Shown piece after piece: positions 7,200 to 16,877 of a stretch of DNA of 64,000 bases. The notes under the pieces are model-generated. The model saw only the letters and a program-made list of their open reading frames with translations, was not told the DNA's origin and made no database searches. The stretch lies in the NCBI RefSeq assembly GCF_015999465.1, contig NZ_CP065534.1, positions 744,001 to 808,000 of the forward strand, in the 5' to 3' direction. The position numbers were made by a program, and so were the translations under genes. Position 1 is the first letter of the stretch. The number at the start of each line of letters is the position of its first letter. Source of the stretch: Lonsdalea populi. Its GTDB lineage: Bacteria > Pseudomonadota > Gammaproteobacteria > Enterobacterales > Enterobacteriaceae.

Positions 7200-9382
7200 A
7201 CACGGCAACGGCGGACAGCACCACGGCACTTCCTTACTTGACGTTTCATTTTTCGCCTCAGGCGAAATCCGCGCTGGATATGTGGCTGGAGAAAGGGTCG
7301 GCGAAGGCGCTTTATAAGATTTTTGCCGGGGATATTGAAAGTGAAGAGCAACAGCTGCTTGCTCTTCAGTTAATCAAAACGCTGTCAGCCAGAGCGCCAG
7401 CGGATTTACCGGTACCGACTGTCGCAGAGTTACCCACTTTTATTGCCACGGCAAACGGCACTCTGCGCCAGCGTGCCGCGCAGGTGTTGCAGGCAACCGA
7501 GGAAGATCGCAAACAGCTGCTGCGCCAGCGAGCTTTACTGGCCCTGACTGCAGGCTGCTGGCTGGATTATGTTTCGCAGCCCGCCACCGAACCTGCCGAA
7601 GTAGTCTGTTTGCTCAGTGGCCAAAATTTTGCTCTGAAAGGACATGGTGAAATAGCTGACAGTCAGCAAAAGCAGCGATATCGCCAGTTTGCCGCTATGG
7701 GGATCGCCGTGCCTGAAGTCTACACTTCCGGCATTATTGAAAGCCTGGGCAGCGTTGAGCTTACTGCCTGGCAGGCGGCTTTCTGGCTGGCGCTTTCCCG
7801 TCTGTCGGCAAGCCATCTGCCTGAAGTGGTCGGGTTTCATTACGCTTACTACAGCCTCGGTTTTGATGATGCGCTGTTGGGACTGCCCGCGCCTGTCGCA
7901 AAAAAGCAGCTTGATACGTTGATGGCAACCTTTTTGCTCCACTGTCAGAAGGATGAACAGGGAGCGGCCAGCGAAAAACGTATGCTTGATGCTATAGCGC
8001 GGGCCGTGCAGTTGGAGATGGAAAACAGCGAAATGCTGCTGGCGCTGCAAATCCAGCTGGAACAGCGCACGCTAGATGACCGTATGGCGGAAATTGTGCG
8101 CCGCCATCTGCCGCTGGCGGGCAAGCAGCATCAGCGCATTCGTCTGGAAGAGCGCAGCCTCACTGAATGGTCCGGCGAAGAATCAGATATGCCTGAGTTT
8201 TTACGTGCCCTGCGCGCCTCGCCGTACCTGCGTCAGCCGCACTCCGGCGCTGGCGAATGCAGCTTTCAAAAGGCGATTCGTTTTGGCGGCTCGATGTTTG
8301 GTATTTTCAGCCCGCAGGAAGCGAAAATCATGGCCCGCTGGATTACCAGTACGCAGAGCGGGGACGACATTCGTCTCAGCTACTTCGCGGAAGCGGGCAG
8401 TGTGCAGGCCATGGCCTGGCGGCAACGCTGTCGGGATACCTCGCTGGCGCCGCATGTCGCTTGGCAGAGTGCGCAGCTGCCCGATCATCGGGAGTTATTC
8501 TATCGGCTGGTCAACATTGAGCATTTCGCCAGCAATCTATCGCTGCTAAAACAGCGGGTTGAGCAGACGCTGCAGCAGGCCGAAGCACTGTTTACCACCG
8601 GCAGTGGCGGGCGTTACACCGATGCCAGCTACTTCAGCTTCACTCCGGAAGCGCTGCTGGCCCGCATGGAAAAAATCTACTGGGAAAAACTGGTGCAGCC
8701 TTATGAGCGCCTGACGGAGATCCCCGACCGCGAGAGCGTGCTGTTTGGTCAGAAGCTGATGGCGCTGGGCAGCATGATCGACGGTGCTTGGGCGCACCGG
8801 TTTGGCGGTACCCTGCGCAATTACCGGCGGGCTGACGGCAAAATGCTGGCGATTTATGCCGACGAAATGGGGCTGGGCGATTATGAAAAAAATCACATCA
8901 CGCTGATCCTGAGCGTCCTGAAAAGCATGGACATCAGCCTGCCGCATATCCGTGAAAAAGCTTTCCGCCAGCAGGCTGAGCTACCGGATCTCTACGATTT
9001 CTCCCTACATCAGCTGGCGATGTCGCAGTTTCCCGACACCTTTTATGAGGAGCTGCTTGGCTACAATCTGGGGATTGAAATGCTGGGACTGGGCGAAATG
9101 CGTATGCATGAAATCCAGAAACTACGCCGCTATGGTTTCGACACCATTTATGAAGAGGCGCATCTCACCATTGATAATTTTTCCGCCGGCCATTCCCGAC
9201 AGGCCGTTGACCTGATTATTGATTATCTGGACGACTGCAAACCGGGCCTGAGCGAGGAAGAGCTTCAGCAGCGCTGGCGTCGCATCTGGCGCGGCTACGC
9301 TTCTTTTGCGCTCTATCTTGAAACCGAGTTGCCAACAGAGAGCGTTCCTGAAAACAGTGAGCACAGCGAACTGCTGATCTGA
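7196..9382 (+). CDS. Haem-oxygenase-like diiron redox protein, long form
   Basis: The C-terminal half of this 728-residue protein matches the iron-containing redox enzyme (haem-oxygenase-like diiron oxidase) family that includes BesC, SznF and FlcE. Metal-ligand-type motifs are ADEMGLGDYEKNH (about 555-568), EELLGYNLGIEM (about 618-629) and HLTIDNFSAGH (about 655-666). Several members act on N-N or C-N bonds in natural-product pathways. The first roughly 350 residues are helical-looking and I do not recognise them. Translation starts at GTG 7196 inside the four-base overlap with the preceding gene. A role in oxidising the hydrazine/hydrazone group is inferred from context only. Confidence 0.75.
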   Translation: MNTATADSTTALPYLTFHFSPQAKSALDMWLEKGSAKALYKIFAGDIESEEQQLLALQLIKTLSARAPADLPVPTVAELPTFIATANGTLRQRAAQVLQATEEDRKQLLRQRALLALTAGCWLDYVSQPATEPAEVVCLLSGQNFALKGHGEIADSQQKQRYRQFAAMGIAVPEVYTSGIIESLGSVELTAWQAAFWLALSRLSASHLPEVVGFHYAYYSLGFDDALLGLPAPVAKKQLDTLMATFLLHCQKDEQGAASEKRMLDAIARAVQLEMENSEMLLALQIQLEQRTLDDRMAEIVRRHLPLAGKQHQRIRLEERSLTEWSGEESDMPEFLRALRASPYLRQPHSGAGECSFQKAIRFGGSMFGIFSPQEAKIMARWITSTQSGDDIRLSYFAEAGSVQAMAWRQRCRDTSLAPHVAWQSAQLPDHRELFYRLVNIEHFASNLSLLKQRVEQTLQQAEALFTTGSGGRYTDASYFSFTPEALLARMEKIYWEKLVQPYERLTEIPDRESVLFGQKLMALGSMIDGAWAHRFGGTLRNYRRADGKMLAIYADEMGLGDYEKNHITLILSVLKSMDISLPHIREKAFRQQAELPDLYDFSLHQLAMSQFPDTFYEELLGYNLGIEMLGLGEMRMHEIQKLRRYGFDTIYEEAHLTIDNFSAGHSRQAVDLIIDYLDDCKPGLSEEELQQRWRRIWRGYASFALYLETELPTESVPENSEHSELLI

Positions 9383-9459
9383 TCTTCACACCAAAACCAT
9401 TTTAACCGCCGTCCCGCAGCGCAGTGCCGCCGGGATCGGCACGGAAACAGGGTGGCGCA

Positions 9460-10653
9460 ATGAGTAACGTATTCAGTCATGATAAGGCAATGTTAACGCT
9501 GCCTTTTTATCAGCCAGAGCATATTAAGCAGATCGCGGCGCTGGATAGCTGGTGCCAGCAGCAACAGTTTGCACAGCAAAAAAATGATGCAACCCCTGCT
9601 GCGCAGGGTAAACACCTGCTGCGGCTGCTGGGACAGGCAGGCTGGCTGGCGAACCTGGACGGGCTGCAACAGCACCCCCGCGCCGATGCCCGCAGCGCCT
9701 GCCTGTTTCGCCAGACGCTGGCCTACCACCACGACTTACTGGATTTCGCCTGGTCGATTCAAACCCTGAGCGGCAGCGTAATCCGCCGTTATGGCAACGA
9801 TGCGCAGCGCCAGCATTACTTACCCCGGCTGGCCAGCGGCGAGTATGCGGGCGCATTCGCCCTGTCGGAACCGGAAGCGGGATCGGATGTTTCCGCCGTG
9901 GCGCTCAGCGCGCTACGTGATGGCGACCATTATCTGCTGAGCGGCGAGAAGGCCTGGATTGCGCAGGGCGACATAGCGGATTGCCTGATCGTCATTGCCC
10001 GCACGGGGGAGGGGCCAGGCCCGCTGGGGCTGAGCGCCTTTATCGTTGATGCGACGCTGGCGGGCATCAGCAGCAGCCCGCTGGATGCTCTTGCGCCGCG
10101 TTCCTGGGCACACCTGCACTTCGATCGGGTGCGGATACCGGCGGAAAACCTGCTGAGCAAACCAGGGCAGGGGTTCATCATCGCGCTGGATATTCTGGAC
10201 CGCTTTCGAATGACGGTTGCCAGCGCGGCCATCGGTTTTGCCCGCCGCGCGGCGGATATCGCGCTGCGCCACGCTTCGCGCCGGAAAATCTATCAGGGAC
10301 GGCTGATTGATCTACAGCTGGTGAAGGCTGCGCTGGCGAAAATGGAGATCACCCTGTCGGCCGCCACGCTGATGACCGCTCACGCCGCCTGGCAATTGGA
10401 TCAGGGCGAGGCCAGTTTTGGCAAAAGTTCAGCGATGGCAAAACATTTCTCCACCGAGCAGGCCTGCCACATTGTTGATGATGCCCTGCAAATGCTGGGG
10501 GCGGCGGGCGTGGTGGCCGACAGCCAGATTGCGCGGCTCTATCGTCAGATCCGTCCGCTGCGCATTTATGAAGGAGCATCGGATGCGCTGCTGATGAATA
10601 TCGCCTCGGCGCTGGACAGCCACCACCTTCAGCAGCGGGAGGATCTGCAATGA
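9460..10653 (+). CDS. Acyl-CoA dehydrogenase-like flavoenzyme
   Basis: A 397-residue FAD enzyme of the acyl-CoA dehydrogenase family, which normally removes hydrogens across the C-alpha/C-beta bond of acyl thioesters. Landmarks are FALSEPEAGSDVSAV (flavin/substrate region), HFDRVRIPAENLL, AMAKHFSTEQA, and the base Glu371 in LRIYEGASDALL. I chose ATG 9460 over an upstream GTG because it follows AACAGGG and gives the family N terminus. In triacsin and azaserine pathways such enzymes oxidise carrier-bound hydrazinoacetyl to a hydrazone. The same role is proposed here because the hydrazinoacetate trio is in the operon. It overlaps the P450 gene by four bases (ATGA). Confidence 0.88.
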   Translation: MSNVFSHDKAMLTLPFYQPEHIKQIAALDSWCQQQQFAQQKNDATPAAQGKHLLRLLGQAGWLANLDGLQQHPRADARSACLFRQTLAYHHDLLDFAWSIQTLSGSVIRRYGNDAQRQHYLPRLASGEYAGAFALSEPEAGSDVSAVALSALRDGDHYLLSGEKAWIAQGDIADCLIVIARTGEGPGPLGLSAFIVDATLAGISSSPLDALAPRSWAHLHFDRVRIPAENLLSKPGQGFIIALDILDRFRMTVASAAIGFARRAADIALRHASRRKIYQGRLIDLQLVKAALAKMEITLSAATLMTAHAAWQLDQGEASFGKSSAMAKHFSTEQACHIVDDALQMLGAAGVVADSQIARLYRQIRPLRIYEGASDALLMNIASALDSHHLQQREDLQ

Positions 10654-11789
10654 ACCAAGCGACGCTTAATCCCCTGAGTGCGATCCAGCATGAAAACCCC
10701 TATGGCTGGTACGATTCGCTGCTGCGTGAACAGCCGTTTGGTTTTGATCCGGCGCTGAAGCTGTGGATCGCTGCGGATGCCGCTTCTGTCACGGCGGTCT
10801 TGGAGGCAGCGCAGCTTCAGGTTCGGCCCGTTCTGGAGCCGGTTCCGGCCGGTCTCGTCGGCACACCAGCGGGCGAGGTGTTCGGCAACCTGGTTCGCAT
10901 GCGCGAAGGCGAGCATCATCAGCGGCTGAAAAGCATCATCATTCAGGCGATCGCCAGCGCGGATATGCAGCAGGTGCAGCAAAAGGCGTTTGCGATCGCA
11001 TCCCATTGTCTGCAAAGGCATGACGAGATTAACGATCTGCTGTTTACCCTTCCGGCCACGGTGGTAGCGTCGCTGTGCGGCTTTACCGATGATGAGCTGC
11101 CGGAAATGACCGGGCTGATCGCCGAATTTGTGCTCTGTATTCCCGCTTCCGCCAGCGCGGAACAGCAGGCGCGGGCCAGCCTGGCGGCACAGCAGCTGCT
11201 TATGCGCTATAGCAGCCAGCTTGAACTCGTTAAAGAAGGATCATTGCTGGCCGCGCTGCTGCACGCGTCGGTAGCCGACGACTGGCCGCACCGGGCAGCG
11301 TTAATTGCCAACAGCATCGGTCTGCTGTCGCAAACTTATGACGCCACCGCAGGACTGATCGGCAACGCGTTGCTTGCGGCGCAGCGCTATCCGCAGGCGT
11401 TCAGCGAGTCGTCGCTGACCGACTTTGTGGAAGAGGTGGCGCGGTTTGATGCGCCCATCCAGAATACTCGCCGGTTTGCCGCCGCGCCCTTTCGCTGGCG
11501 CGATAAAGAGATTGCCGTCGGTGAGGTGGTGTTGCTGCTGCTGGCTGCCGCCAACCGCGATCCGCAGGCTAACCCGCAGGCGGACGAATTTATTCCTGGC
11601 CGTGCCAATCGCCGCTGCTTTACTTTCAGCCACGGACGCCACCGCTGTCCCGGCCAGCAGCTGGCGGTTGCCATCACCAACGGTTTTATCGACGCGCTGC
11701 GGCAACATAACGCGGCGGCTATTGAGACGTTGCGCTGCACCGGCTACCGGCCATCCGGCAACGCCCGCATCCCCGTACTGATCCTTTAA
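10650..11789 (+). CDS. Cytochrome P450
   Basis: A soluble bacterial P450 of 379 residues with no membrane anchor. The haem-binding loop is FSHGRHRCPG with ligand Cys333, and the K-helix motif is present as EEVARFDAPIQNTRR. In the I helix, where most P450s read AG-x-D-T-T, this one reads QTYDATAG: the acid is kept but the conserved proton-relay Thr is replaced by Ala. That may mean unusual oxygen activation or a non-hydroxylating reaction. Redox partners are not encoded nearby. It overlaps the acyl-CoA dehydrogenase gene and probably acts on a carrier-bound or late intermediate. Confidence 0.92.
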   Translation: MNQATLNPLSAIQHENPYGWYDSLLREQPFGFDPALKLWIAADAASVTAVLEAAQLQVRPVLEPVPAGLVGTPAGEVFGNLVRMREGEHHQRLKSIIIQAIASADMQQVQQKAFAIASHCLQRHDEINDLLFTLPATVVASLCGFTDDELPEMTGLIAEFVLCIPASASAEQQARASLAAQQLLMRYSSQLELVKEGSLLAALLHASVADDWPHRAALIANSIGLLSQTYDATAGLIGNALLAAQRYPQAFSESSLTDFVEEVARFDAPIQNTRRFAAAPFRWRDKEIAVGEVVLLLLAAANRDPQANPQADEFIPGRANRRCFTFSHGRHRCPGQQLAVAITNGFIDALRQHNAAAIETLRCTGYRPSGNARIPVLIL

Positions 11790-11808
11790 CGGCTTACAAG
11801 GTTTATTT

Positions 11809-13131
11809 ATGAACGTTGAAAAAGATTTGCCTCGTGCTTTTGTGCTGACCGGCGCATTTTGGGTAATTTGCCGCAATTCCCTTTACCTGCGTGAGCTGGC
11901 GGACCGGGGCATTACCATTCTGGTTGTCACTCCGGAGTCCTATCGCCAGGGAGCCGAGGCTGCCCGTGAAGACGGGCAAAGCGTTACCGCGTTGATTACC
12001 GATATTGCCTATGTGCAGGGCGCGCTGGACAGGGAAGCCTCTTTTAATCCGAGCGTCGTTGCCGCGCTGCAACAGTGGCAACAGCAATACCGCATCGTCG
12101 GCGCGTTCGCGGTAGGCGAAACTCTGGTGGAACCTACCGGGATTATAGCCGATGCGCTGGGCCTGCGTAGTCCCGGCCTGCGGGCAACCCGCGTGTGCCG
12201 CAGTAAATATCTGCAGCGTTTTTATCTCAGCTCGTTCAGCCCGTTGTCACGAGTGATTGCGCCGGAAAAACGCGAAGAGATCGATTGGCATACGCTGCCG
12301 TGGCCACTGATCGTAAAACCGGCGACGCGCCACTCCTCATCCGGGGTCATCTCTGTTGATAACGAACAGCAGGCGCAGGCGGCATTGGTGGGCTATCCGC
12401 CTTATGAAACTCTGCTGCTGGAACAGCGGGTGGAAGGGCAGGAGTATTCGGTAGAGTCGCTTGTGCAGGACGGCGAGATCATTTTCTCTTCCGTCACGCA
12501 CAAAATGACCACTGACCAGCACAGCAATACCTTTGTAGAGCTGGCGCATACGGTGCCCGGTTCGGGGCCGGAAAATGCGTTATTACTGGAGGCGGCACAG
12601 CAGGTACTGCATGTGCTGGCGTTTTCTGACGGTATTGCCCATTCCGAATGGCGTCTGGGCTGCGATGGCAAACCTTACCTGATGGAGATTGCTGCCCGTA
12701 CTCCGGGAGACGGCATTCTGCCGCTTTACCGGCTGGCATGTGGTGAGCCGCTGGAGTCAGCCATCATTAAAATTATGCTGGGTGAGAAAGCCAGCTACCC
12801 GACGCCGGGCCGCGTGGCGCGTCAGGTTTATCTGGAACACTCGCTGGGTGTGCTGAAAGATGTGCAGATGCGCTGGCCAGGCGTGCAGGTCAGCTGGATT
12901 GAGGATAACAAGGCCTGGCCGGAAATTCTGCCGGGCCAGCCGCAAGATGCACCCGCGTTACGCGCCGTTTTTGTCCATAAAAAACGCGGTGAGCTGCTCA
13001 CCCCGCTGCTTTCTTCCGACGACCGTGCCGTCACCTTCTTTATTGATGCCAGCTATGAGGAAGATCTCGACCGGCTGGAGGCAGAAGTAAGAGCAACCAT
13101 CACTGTAGACATTGAGGTACACCATGACTAA
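11809..13131 (+). CDS. ATP-grasp carboxylate-amine ligase
   Basis: A 440-residue ATP-grasp enzyme. The family activates a carboxylate as acyl phosphate and joins it to an amine or thiol. Visible landmarks are the ATP-binding strand PLIVKPATRHSSSGV, LLLEQRVEGQEYSVESL, and the Mg-binding end segment YLMEIAARTPGDGI. The N-terminal region (AFVLTGAFWVICRN) is the pre-ATP-grasp domain. It resembles BacD/dapdiamide-type amino-acid ligases more than purine or peptidoglycan enzymes. It probably appends an amino acid or another small amine to the pathway acid; substrates are unknown. The 3' end overlaps the MFS gene by eight bases. Confidence 0.85.
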   Translation: MNVEKDLPRAFVLTGAFWVICRNSLYLRELADRGITILVVTPESYRQGAEAAREDGQSVTALITDIAYVQGALDREASFNPSVVAALQQWQQQYRIVGAFAVGETLVEPTGIIADALGLRSPGLRATRVCRSKYLQRFYLSSFSPLSRVIAPEKREEIDWHTLPWPLIVKPATRHSSSGVISVDNEQQAQAALVGYPPYETLLLEQRVEGQEYSVESLVQDGEIIFSSVTHKMTTDQHSNTFVELAHTVPGSGPENALLLEAAQQVLHVLAFSDGIAHSEWRLGCDGKPYLMEIAARTPGDGILPLYRLACGEPLESAIIKIMLGEKASYPTPGRVARQVYLEHSLGVLKDVQMRWPGVQVSWIEDNKAWPEILPGQPQDAPALRAVFVHKKRGELLTPLLSSDDRAVTFFIDASYEEDLDRLEAEVRATITVDIEVHHD

Positions 13132-14383
13132 CCCTTCCGCCACGCCCGGCGTGTGGGAAACCTTTGCGCAAAGCCCGCTGTCATCGAAGGTGATTCTGTT
13201 TGGCGTAATGGTTAACCGTCTTTCCGGCTTTTTACAGATTTTTATCGTGCTGTTTCTGATTTCGCTGGGGTACTCCCATCAGCAGACCATCATCGCGCTG
13301 TTTATTTACGGCACGGGTGCAGTGATTGGTGCGCTGATTGGCGGCAGCCTCAGCGAGCGACTGGGGACGCGCACCGCCAGTATGATCAGCATGGGGGCCA
13401 CTGCGGTACTGACTGCGGCGCTGCTTTATCTGCCTAATTTTACTGCTATTTTAATGGTAGTGGCGCTGGCCAGTCTTTGTGCTCAGCTGTTCCGTCCGGC
13501 ATCCTCGGCGCTGCTTTCTCAGCAGACGCCAGCGGAACGTCAGACGATGATTTTTGCCATCTACCGCTTGGGGTTGAATCTGGGAGCGACGGGCGCTCCG
13601 CTGATTGGCTACGCGCTTTACCACTGGGGCGGCGAAAGCTTTACCTGGCTGTTCTGGGGCGAGGCGATTATCGCCGGACTTTATGCGCTGCTGGCGATGT
13701 TGACGCTACCTGGAAAAACCCGCACATCTGGGCCTGCCTCGTCGCCTGCCGCACAGTGCGGCGGCTATCTCGAGGTACTGGCAGATCGTCGCTTCGTGCT
13801 CTTTTTGCTGGCCACCCTGTGCCATTCTGCGGTGTTTGTGCAGTACATCACCACGCTGCCGATGTATGTGGAAGACCAGAAAATCGGCCTGTTCTGGTAC
13901 ACGCTGGCGGTGTCGCTGAACGGGATTATTGTTATCTGCTTTGAATTGCTGATTACCAAAATCACCCAGAACCATGCCAGACGTAAAATGCTGGCGCTGG
14001 GGTTTGCGCTGATCGGCAGCGGCGTGGCTTTTTATGCCGTACCGATCGGTCCGGCCGCGCTGATCGTTGGCACGCTCATCTGGTCGGTTGGGGAAATCAT
14101 CTCCGGCCCGGCGTTCTTTGCTTTCCCGGCCAATGCCGGACCGAAACATCTTAAGGCGCATTACCTGGGCAGTTTCCACTTTATGTTCAGCATGGGCATC
14201 GCGGTGGGCCCGGTGGTCGGCGGCTGGCTTTATCTGCAACTGGGCACCGCCATCTGGCCGGTTATTTCGCTCGGATCATTCTTCGCCGCAGTAGTTTGCG
14301 GATATTACGCTACGGAGACCTCCACCAACACGAGTCAACACAGCCTCCCTGAAGATATCGATGCAAGCAAAGCTACCGAATAA
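13124..14383 (+). CDS. MFS efflux transporter
   Basis: A 419-residue major facilitator protein with about twelve hydrophobic segments, beginning VILFGVMVNRLSGFLQIF, and the inter-helix loop GGSLSERLGTRTA matching the MFS motif-A pattern. I chose ATG 13124 because GAGG lies just upstream; it overlaps the ATP-grasp gene by eight bases. Its position inside the operon suggests export of the pathway product and self-protection. A hydrophilic C-terminal tail (about 30 residues rich in Thr, Ser and Glu) follows the last helix. Confidence 0.9.
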   Translation: MTNPSATPGVWETFAQSPLSSKVILFGVMVNRLSGFLQIFIVLFLISLGYSHQQTIIALFIYGTGAVIGALIGGSLSERLGTRTASMISMGATAVLTAALLYLPNFTAILMVVALASLCAQLFRPASSALLSQQTPAERQTMIFAIYRLGLNLGATGAPLIGYALYHWGGESFTWLFWGEAIIAGLYALLAMLTLPGKTRTSGPASSPAAQCGGYLEVLADRRFVLFLLATLCHSAVFVQYITTLPMYVEDQKIGLFWYTLAVSLNGIIVICFELLITKITQNHARRKMLALGFALIGSGVAFYAVPIGPAALIVGTLIWSVGEIISGPAFFAFPANAGPKHLKAHYLGSFHFMFSMGIAVGPVVGGWLYLQLGTAIWPVISLGSFFAAVVCGYYATETSTNTSQHSLPEDIDASKATE

Positions 14384-14414
14384 TTATTTTTGACTCTGTA
14401 TTAAGGAAAAGTAT

Positions 14415-15782
14415 ATGACCGGATCTCACAAAGATATACAGTCACATTTTAAATTGTTGGGAATTGGTGCGGGACCGGCCAATTTAAGCTTGGCCTCGCT
14501 GGTATATGGTAAGCAGGAAATTAATAATATTTTCCTCGACGGGAAATCCTCTTTTTCCTGGCATGACGACCAGATGATCGATGGAGCCACATTACAGGTT
14601 TCGCTGTTTAAAGATCTCAGTACACTAACCGACCCGACAAATGAATTTACCTTTCTGGCCTATTTGCATGATAAAGGCCGTATTTATCATTTCCTCAATG
14701 CCCAGTTTGATGAGATTCCTCGCCGGGAATTTCGCAATTATTTAGCCTGGGCCGCAGAGAAAAATGAGAACGTAGTGTTTGGCGAGAAGGTGCTCACTGT
14801 TGACTTCGACAACGTATTTAAAATTGTTACCGATAAAAGGGAGCTGACCGCTGACAACATTGCTATCGGCGTCGGCACGCAGCCGTGGGTGCCTGAGTTT
14901 GCCACGGCGCATCTCGGGCAGACGCAGTTTCATGTCAGCCAGTATATGCAGAGAAACAGCCGCGTGGCCGGAAAGCGGGTGACGATCATCGGCGGTGGGC
15001 AGTCGGGAGCCGAAGTTTTTCTGGATTTACTGTCAAAACCGGACGGCGAGAGGCCCGCTGGCATTCACTGGATTTCACGCCGGCGCAATTTTTTCCCCAT
15101 TGATGATTCAACCTTCACCAATGATTTTTATATGCCGTGCTATTCAGACTATTTTAACAAGCTGCCGCTACATCTGCGTCAGAAGACCAACCGGGAAAAT
15201 GTTCTGACCTCAGACGGTATTTCAGAATCCACGCTGCGCCAGATCTATCAGAAGCTTTACAGCCTGAACTTTATTACGCCGGGACAGATCAAGATTGCTC
15301 TGCAGACCAGCCGTTCGGTCAGCAATGTAAAACCTGGCGGCAATAATGACTGGCGAGTGGAATATTGCCACCTTGATTCATCGGGAATGGAGAGCCAGGA
15401 AGCGGACGTGGTGGTCTGGGCGACGGGCTATAGGGCCACTGAAAAGCATTTCCTCGGAGCACTGGGTGAGCGTATTCATCGCGAAAAAGAGGAATTTGTA
15501 GTGGACGAAGACTTTGCCGTGCAGTGGGACGGACCCGAAAAAAATAATATTTTTGTCCAGAATGCGGTGCGTGGACAGCGCGGCCTGCCGGATTTAAACC
15601 TCAGCCTGAACGCATGGCGGGCGCAACGCATTATGGGCCGCCTGTGCGGAGAATATCCTTCTCATCAACATCCTTCTTTTATCGACTGGGCGCCGCCAGC
15701 AGAAAACAGCATGCTGGAAAACCTAAGTATTGATTTTGACGAGAAAGAGTGGAAGAGGATATCTCACAGTGTGCTGAGCTAG
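14415..15782 (+). CDS. L-lysine N6-hydroxylase (IucD/SidA/PvdA family)
   Basis: This flavoprotein family hydroxylates the side-chain amine of lysine or ornithine with NADPH and O2. The 455-residue protein shows the FAD motif GIGAGPANLSLA, the NADPH motif VTIIGGGQSGAEVF and the family ATGY motif as WATGYRA. It is closest by eye to lysine-specific IucD: DPTNEFTFLAYLHDKGR, REFRNYLAWAAEKNE and ISRRRNFFPIDDSTF all align. No aerobactin genes accompany it. Instead it is followed by a DAO oxidase and a cupin-MetRS protein, as in the s56-p1 (Spb38-40) hydrazine pathway, so N6-hydroxylysine for N-N bond formation is the likely product. Confidence 0.9.
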   Translation: MTGSHKDIQSHFKLLGIGAGPANLSLASLVYGKQEINNIFLDGKSSFSWHDDQMIDGATLQVSLFKDLSTLTDPTNEFTFLAYLHDKGRIYHFLNAQFDEIPRREFRNYLAWAAEKNENVVFGEKVLTVDFDNVFKIVTDKRELTADNIAIGVGTQPWVPEFATAHLGQTQFHVSQYMQRNSRVAGKRVTIIGGGQSGAEVFLDLLSKPDGERPAGIHWISRRRNFFPIDDSTFTNDFYMPCYSDYFNKLPLHLRQKTNRENVLTSDGISESTLRQIYQKLYSLNFITPGQIKIALQTSRSVSNVKPGGNNDWRVEYCHLDSSGMESQEADVVVWATGYRATEKHFLGALGERIHREKEEFVVDEDFAVQWDGPEKNNIFVQNAVRGQRGLPDLNLSLNAWRAQRIMGRLCGEYPSHQHPSFIDWAPPAENSMLENLSIDFDEKEWKRISHSVLS

Positions 15783-15812
15783 ACCGCCGCATTATTCCTG
15801 GAGCGTAACATC

Positions 15813-16877
15813 ATGTTGAAATATGACATCGCAATTGTCGGTGGGGGAATCCTTGGGTCCACCATCGCCAGAGAGCTGATAAGTAATTATCCTGAATTAA
15901 CTGTCGCGATTATTGATAAAAAAATTTCCGGTGCCGGGGCCTCTTTTTATTCTGCGGGCGTGCATTTTCCACGCGGCGGCAGTGAAAGAGTAAGAAAAAT
16001 GTCGGCATACAGTCATGAGTATTATCAGCCATTAATTAAAGGCGGCGCACCGATATATCCTCTGATGATGGAGCTAATAACGGAAAGCCACAACCTCCCG
16101 CAGGTGGAAAAAAAATATTTGCCGCGCGTGGCTTTTCATCATGTAGAAAATTGCAGCAGCGATATGATCAATTTAAACGCGGCGGCAGGTGATGATTTGC
16201 GGGTGCTAAAAGGCAGCGGGGCGAATTACGCCAATGTCTTTGCGCTGGTTAATTATTATATGCAGCAACTGCGTGAAAAAATTGATTACCTCGAAGGAAC
16301 GGAAGTGGAAGCGATTGAACGTGAAGGGCAAGACTACCGGCTTTCCTTGCGTTCCGGGGTGAATATACAGGCGCGTCAGGCCATCGTGGTGCCTGGCCCG
16401 TGGATTACTCACCCTCTGAGCCGTAAAGCCCTCTCCGCCAGCGGTCTGCGGGTCAAAAAGATTGTTGCAGCGCACATCAACGTCAAACCGGCAAAACAGG
16501 CACCGCTGGTCGTTTTTGACGAAGAAGACGCCTTTTTACTGCCCTGCCATCACCGTAAACAGTGGCTGTTCAGCTACACCTGCAAAGAGTGGGATGTGGA
16601 CCCGGAAGCGATCCGACCGCTTACCCCCGCCGACCTTGCTGACGCGCGCGAAACCCTGGCGAAATACGCTCCGGCGCTGGCCGACCAGATTCACGATGGC
16701 CGCGTATTTTGCGACGCCTATAGTCCCGGCAGTGAACCGACGGTTATCCGGGCAAAGGACGGCGTGATCTATGCCGCAGGCTGCAACGGGTCCGGCTACC
16801 GCTTGGCACCGGCTATCGCCGTTGAAGTCATTCAATTAATTCCACACCTGTCAGGACTGGAGAACAAAACATGGTGA
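15813..16877 (+). CDS. FAD-dependent DAO-family oxidase (Spb39-like role)
   Basis: A 354-residue FAD-dependent amino-acid oxidase of the DAO/glycine oxidase family, starting with the dinucleotide motif DIAIVGGGILGSTIARELI and ending with the flavin-contacting VIYAAGCNGSGYRLAPAIA. In the known hydrazinoacetate pathway a DAO enzyme oxidatively cleaves N6-(carboxymethylamino)lysine, releasing hydrazinoacetic acid. The same role is proposed because the gene sits between the lysine hydroxylase and the hydrazine synthetase. GGAG lies upstream of ATG 15813. The 3' end overlaps the next gene by seven bases. Confidence 0.88.
   Translation: MLKYDIAIVGGGILGSTIARELISNYPELTVAIIDKKISGAGASFYSAGVHFPRGGSERVRKMSAYSHEYYQPLIKGGAPIYPLMMELITESHNLPQVEKKYLPRVAFHHVENCSSDMINLNAAAGDDLRVLKGSGANYANVFALVNYYMQQLREKIDYLEGTEVEAIEREGQDYRLSLRSGVNIQARQAIVVPGPWITHPLSRKALSASGLRVKKIVAAHINVKPAKQAPLVVFDEEDAFLLPCHHRKQWLFSYTCKEWDVDPEAIRPLTPADLADARETLAKYAPALADQIHDGRVFCDAYSPGSEPTVIRAKDGVIYAAGCNGSGYRLAPAIAVEVIQLIPHLSGLENKTW

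Noticed and set aside
14415..15782. A siderophore (aerobactin-type) gene
   Set aside because: No iucA/B/C-like synthetases, receptor or Fur-type site were seen; the neighbours are the hydrazine-forming partners.
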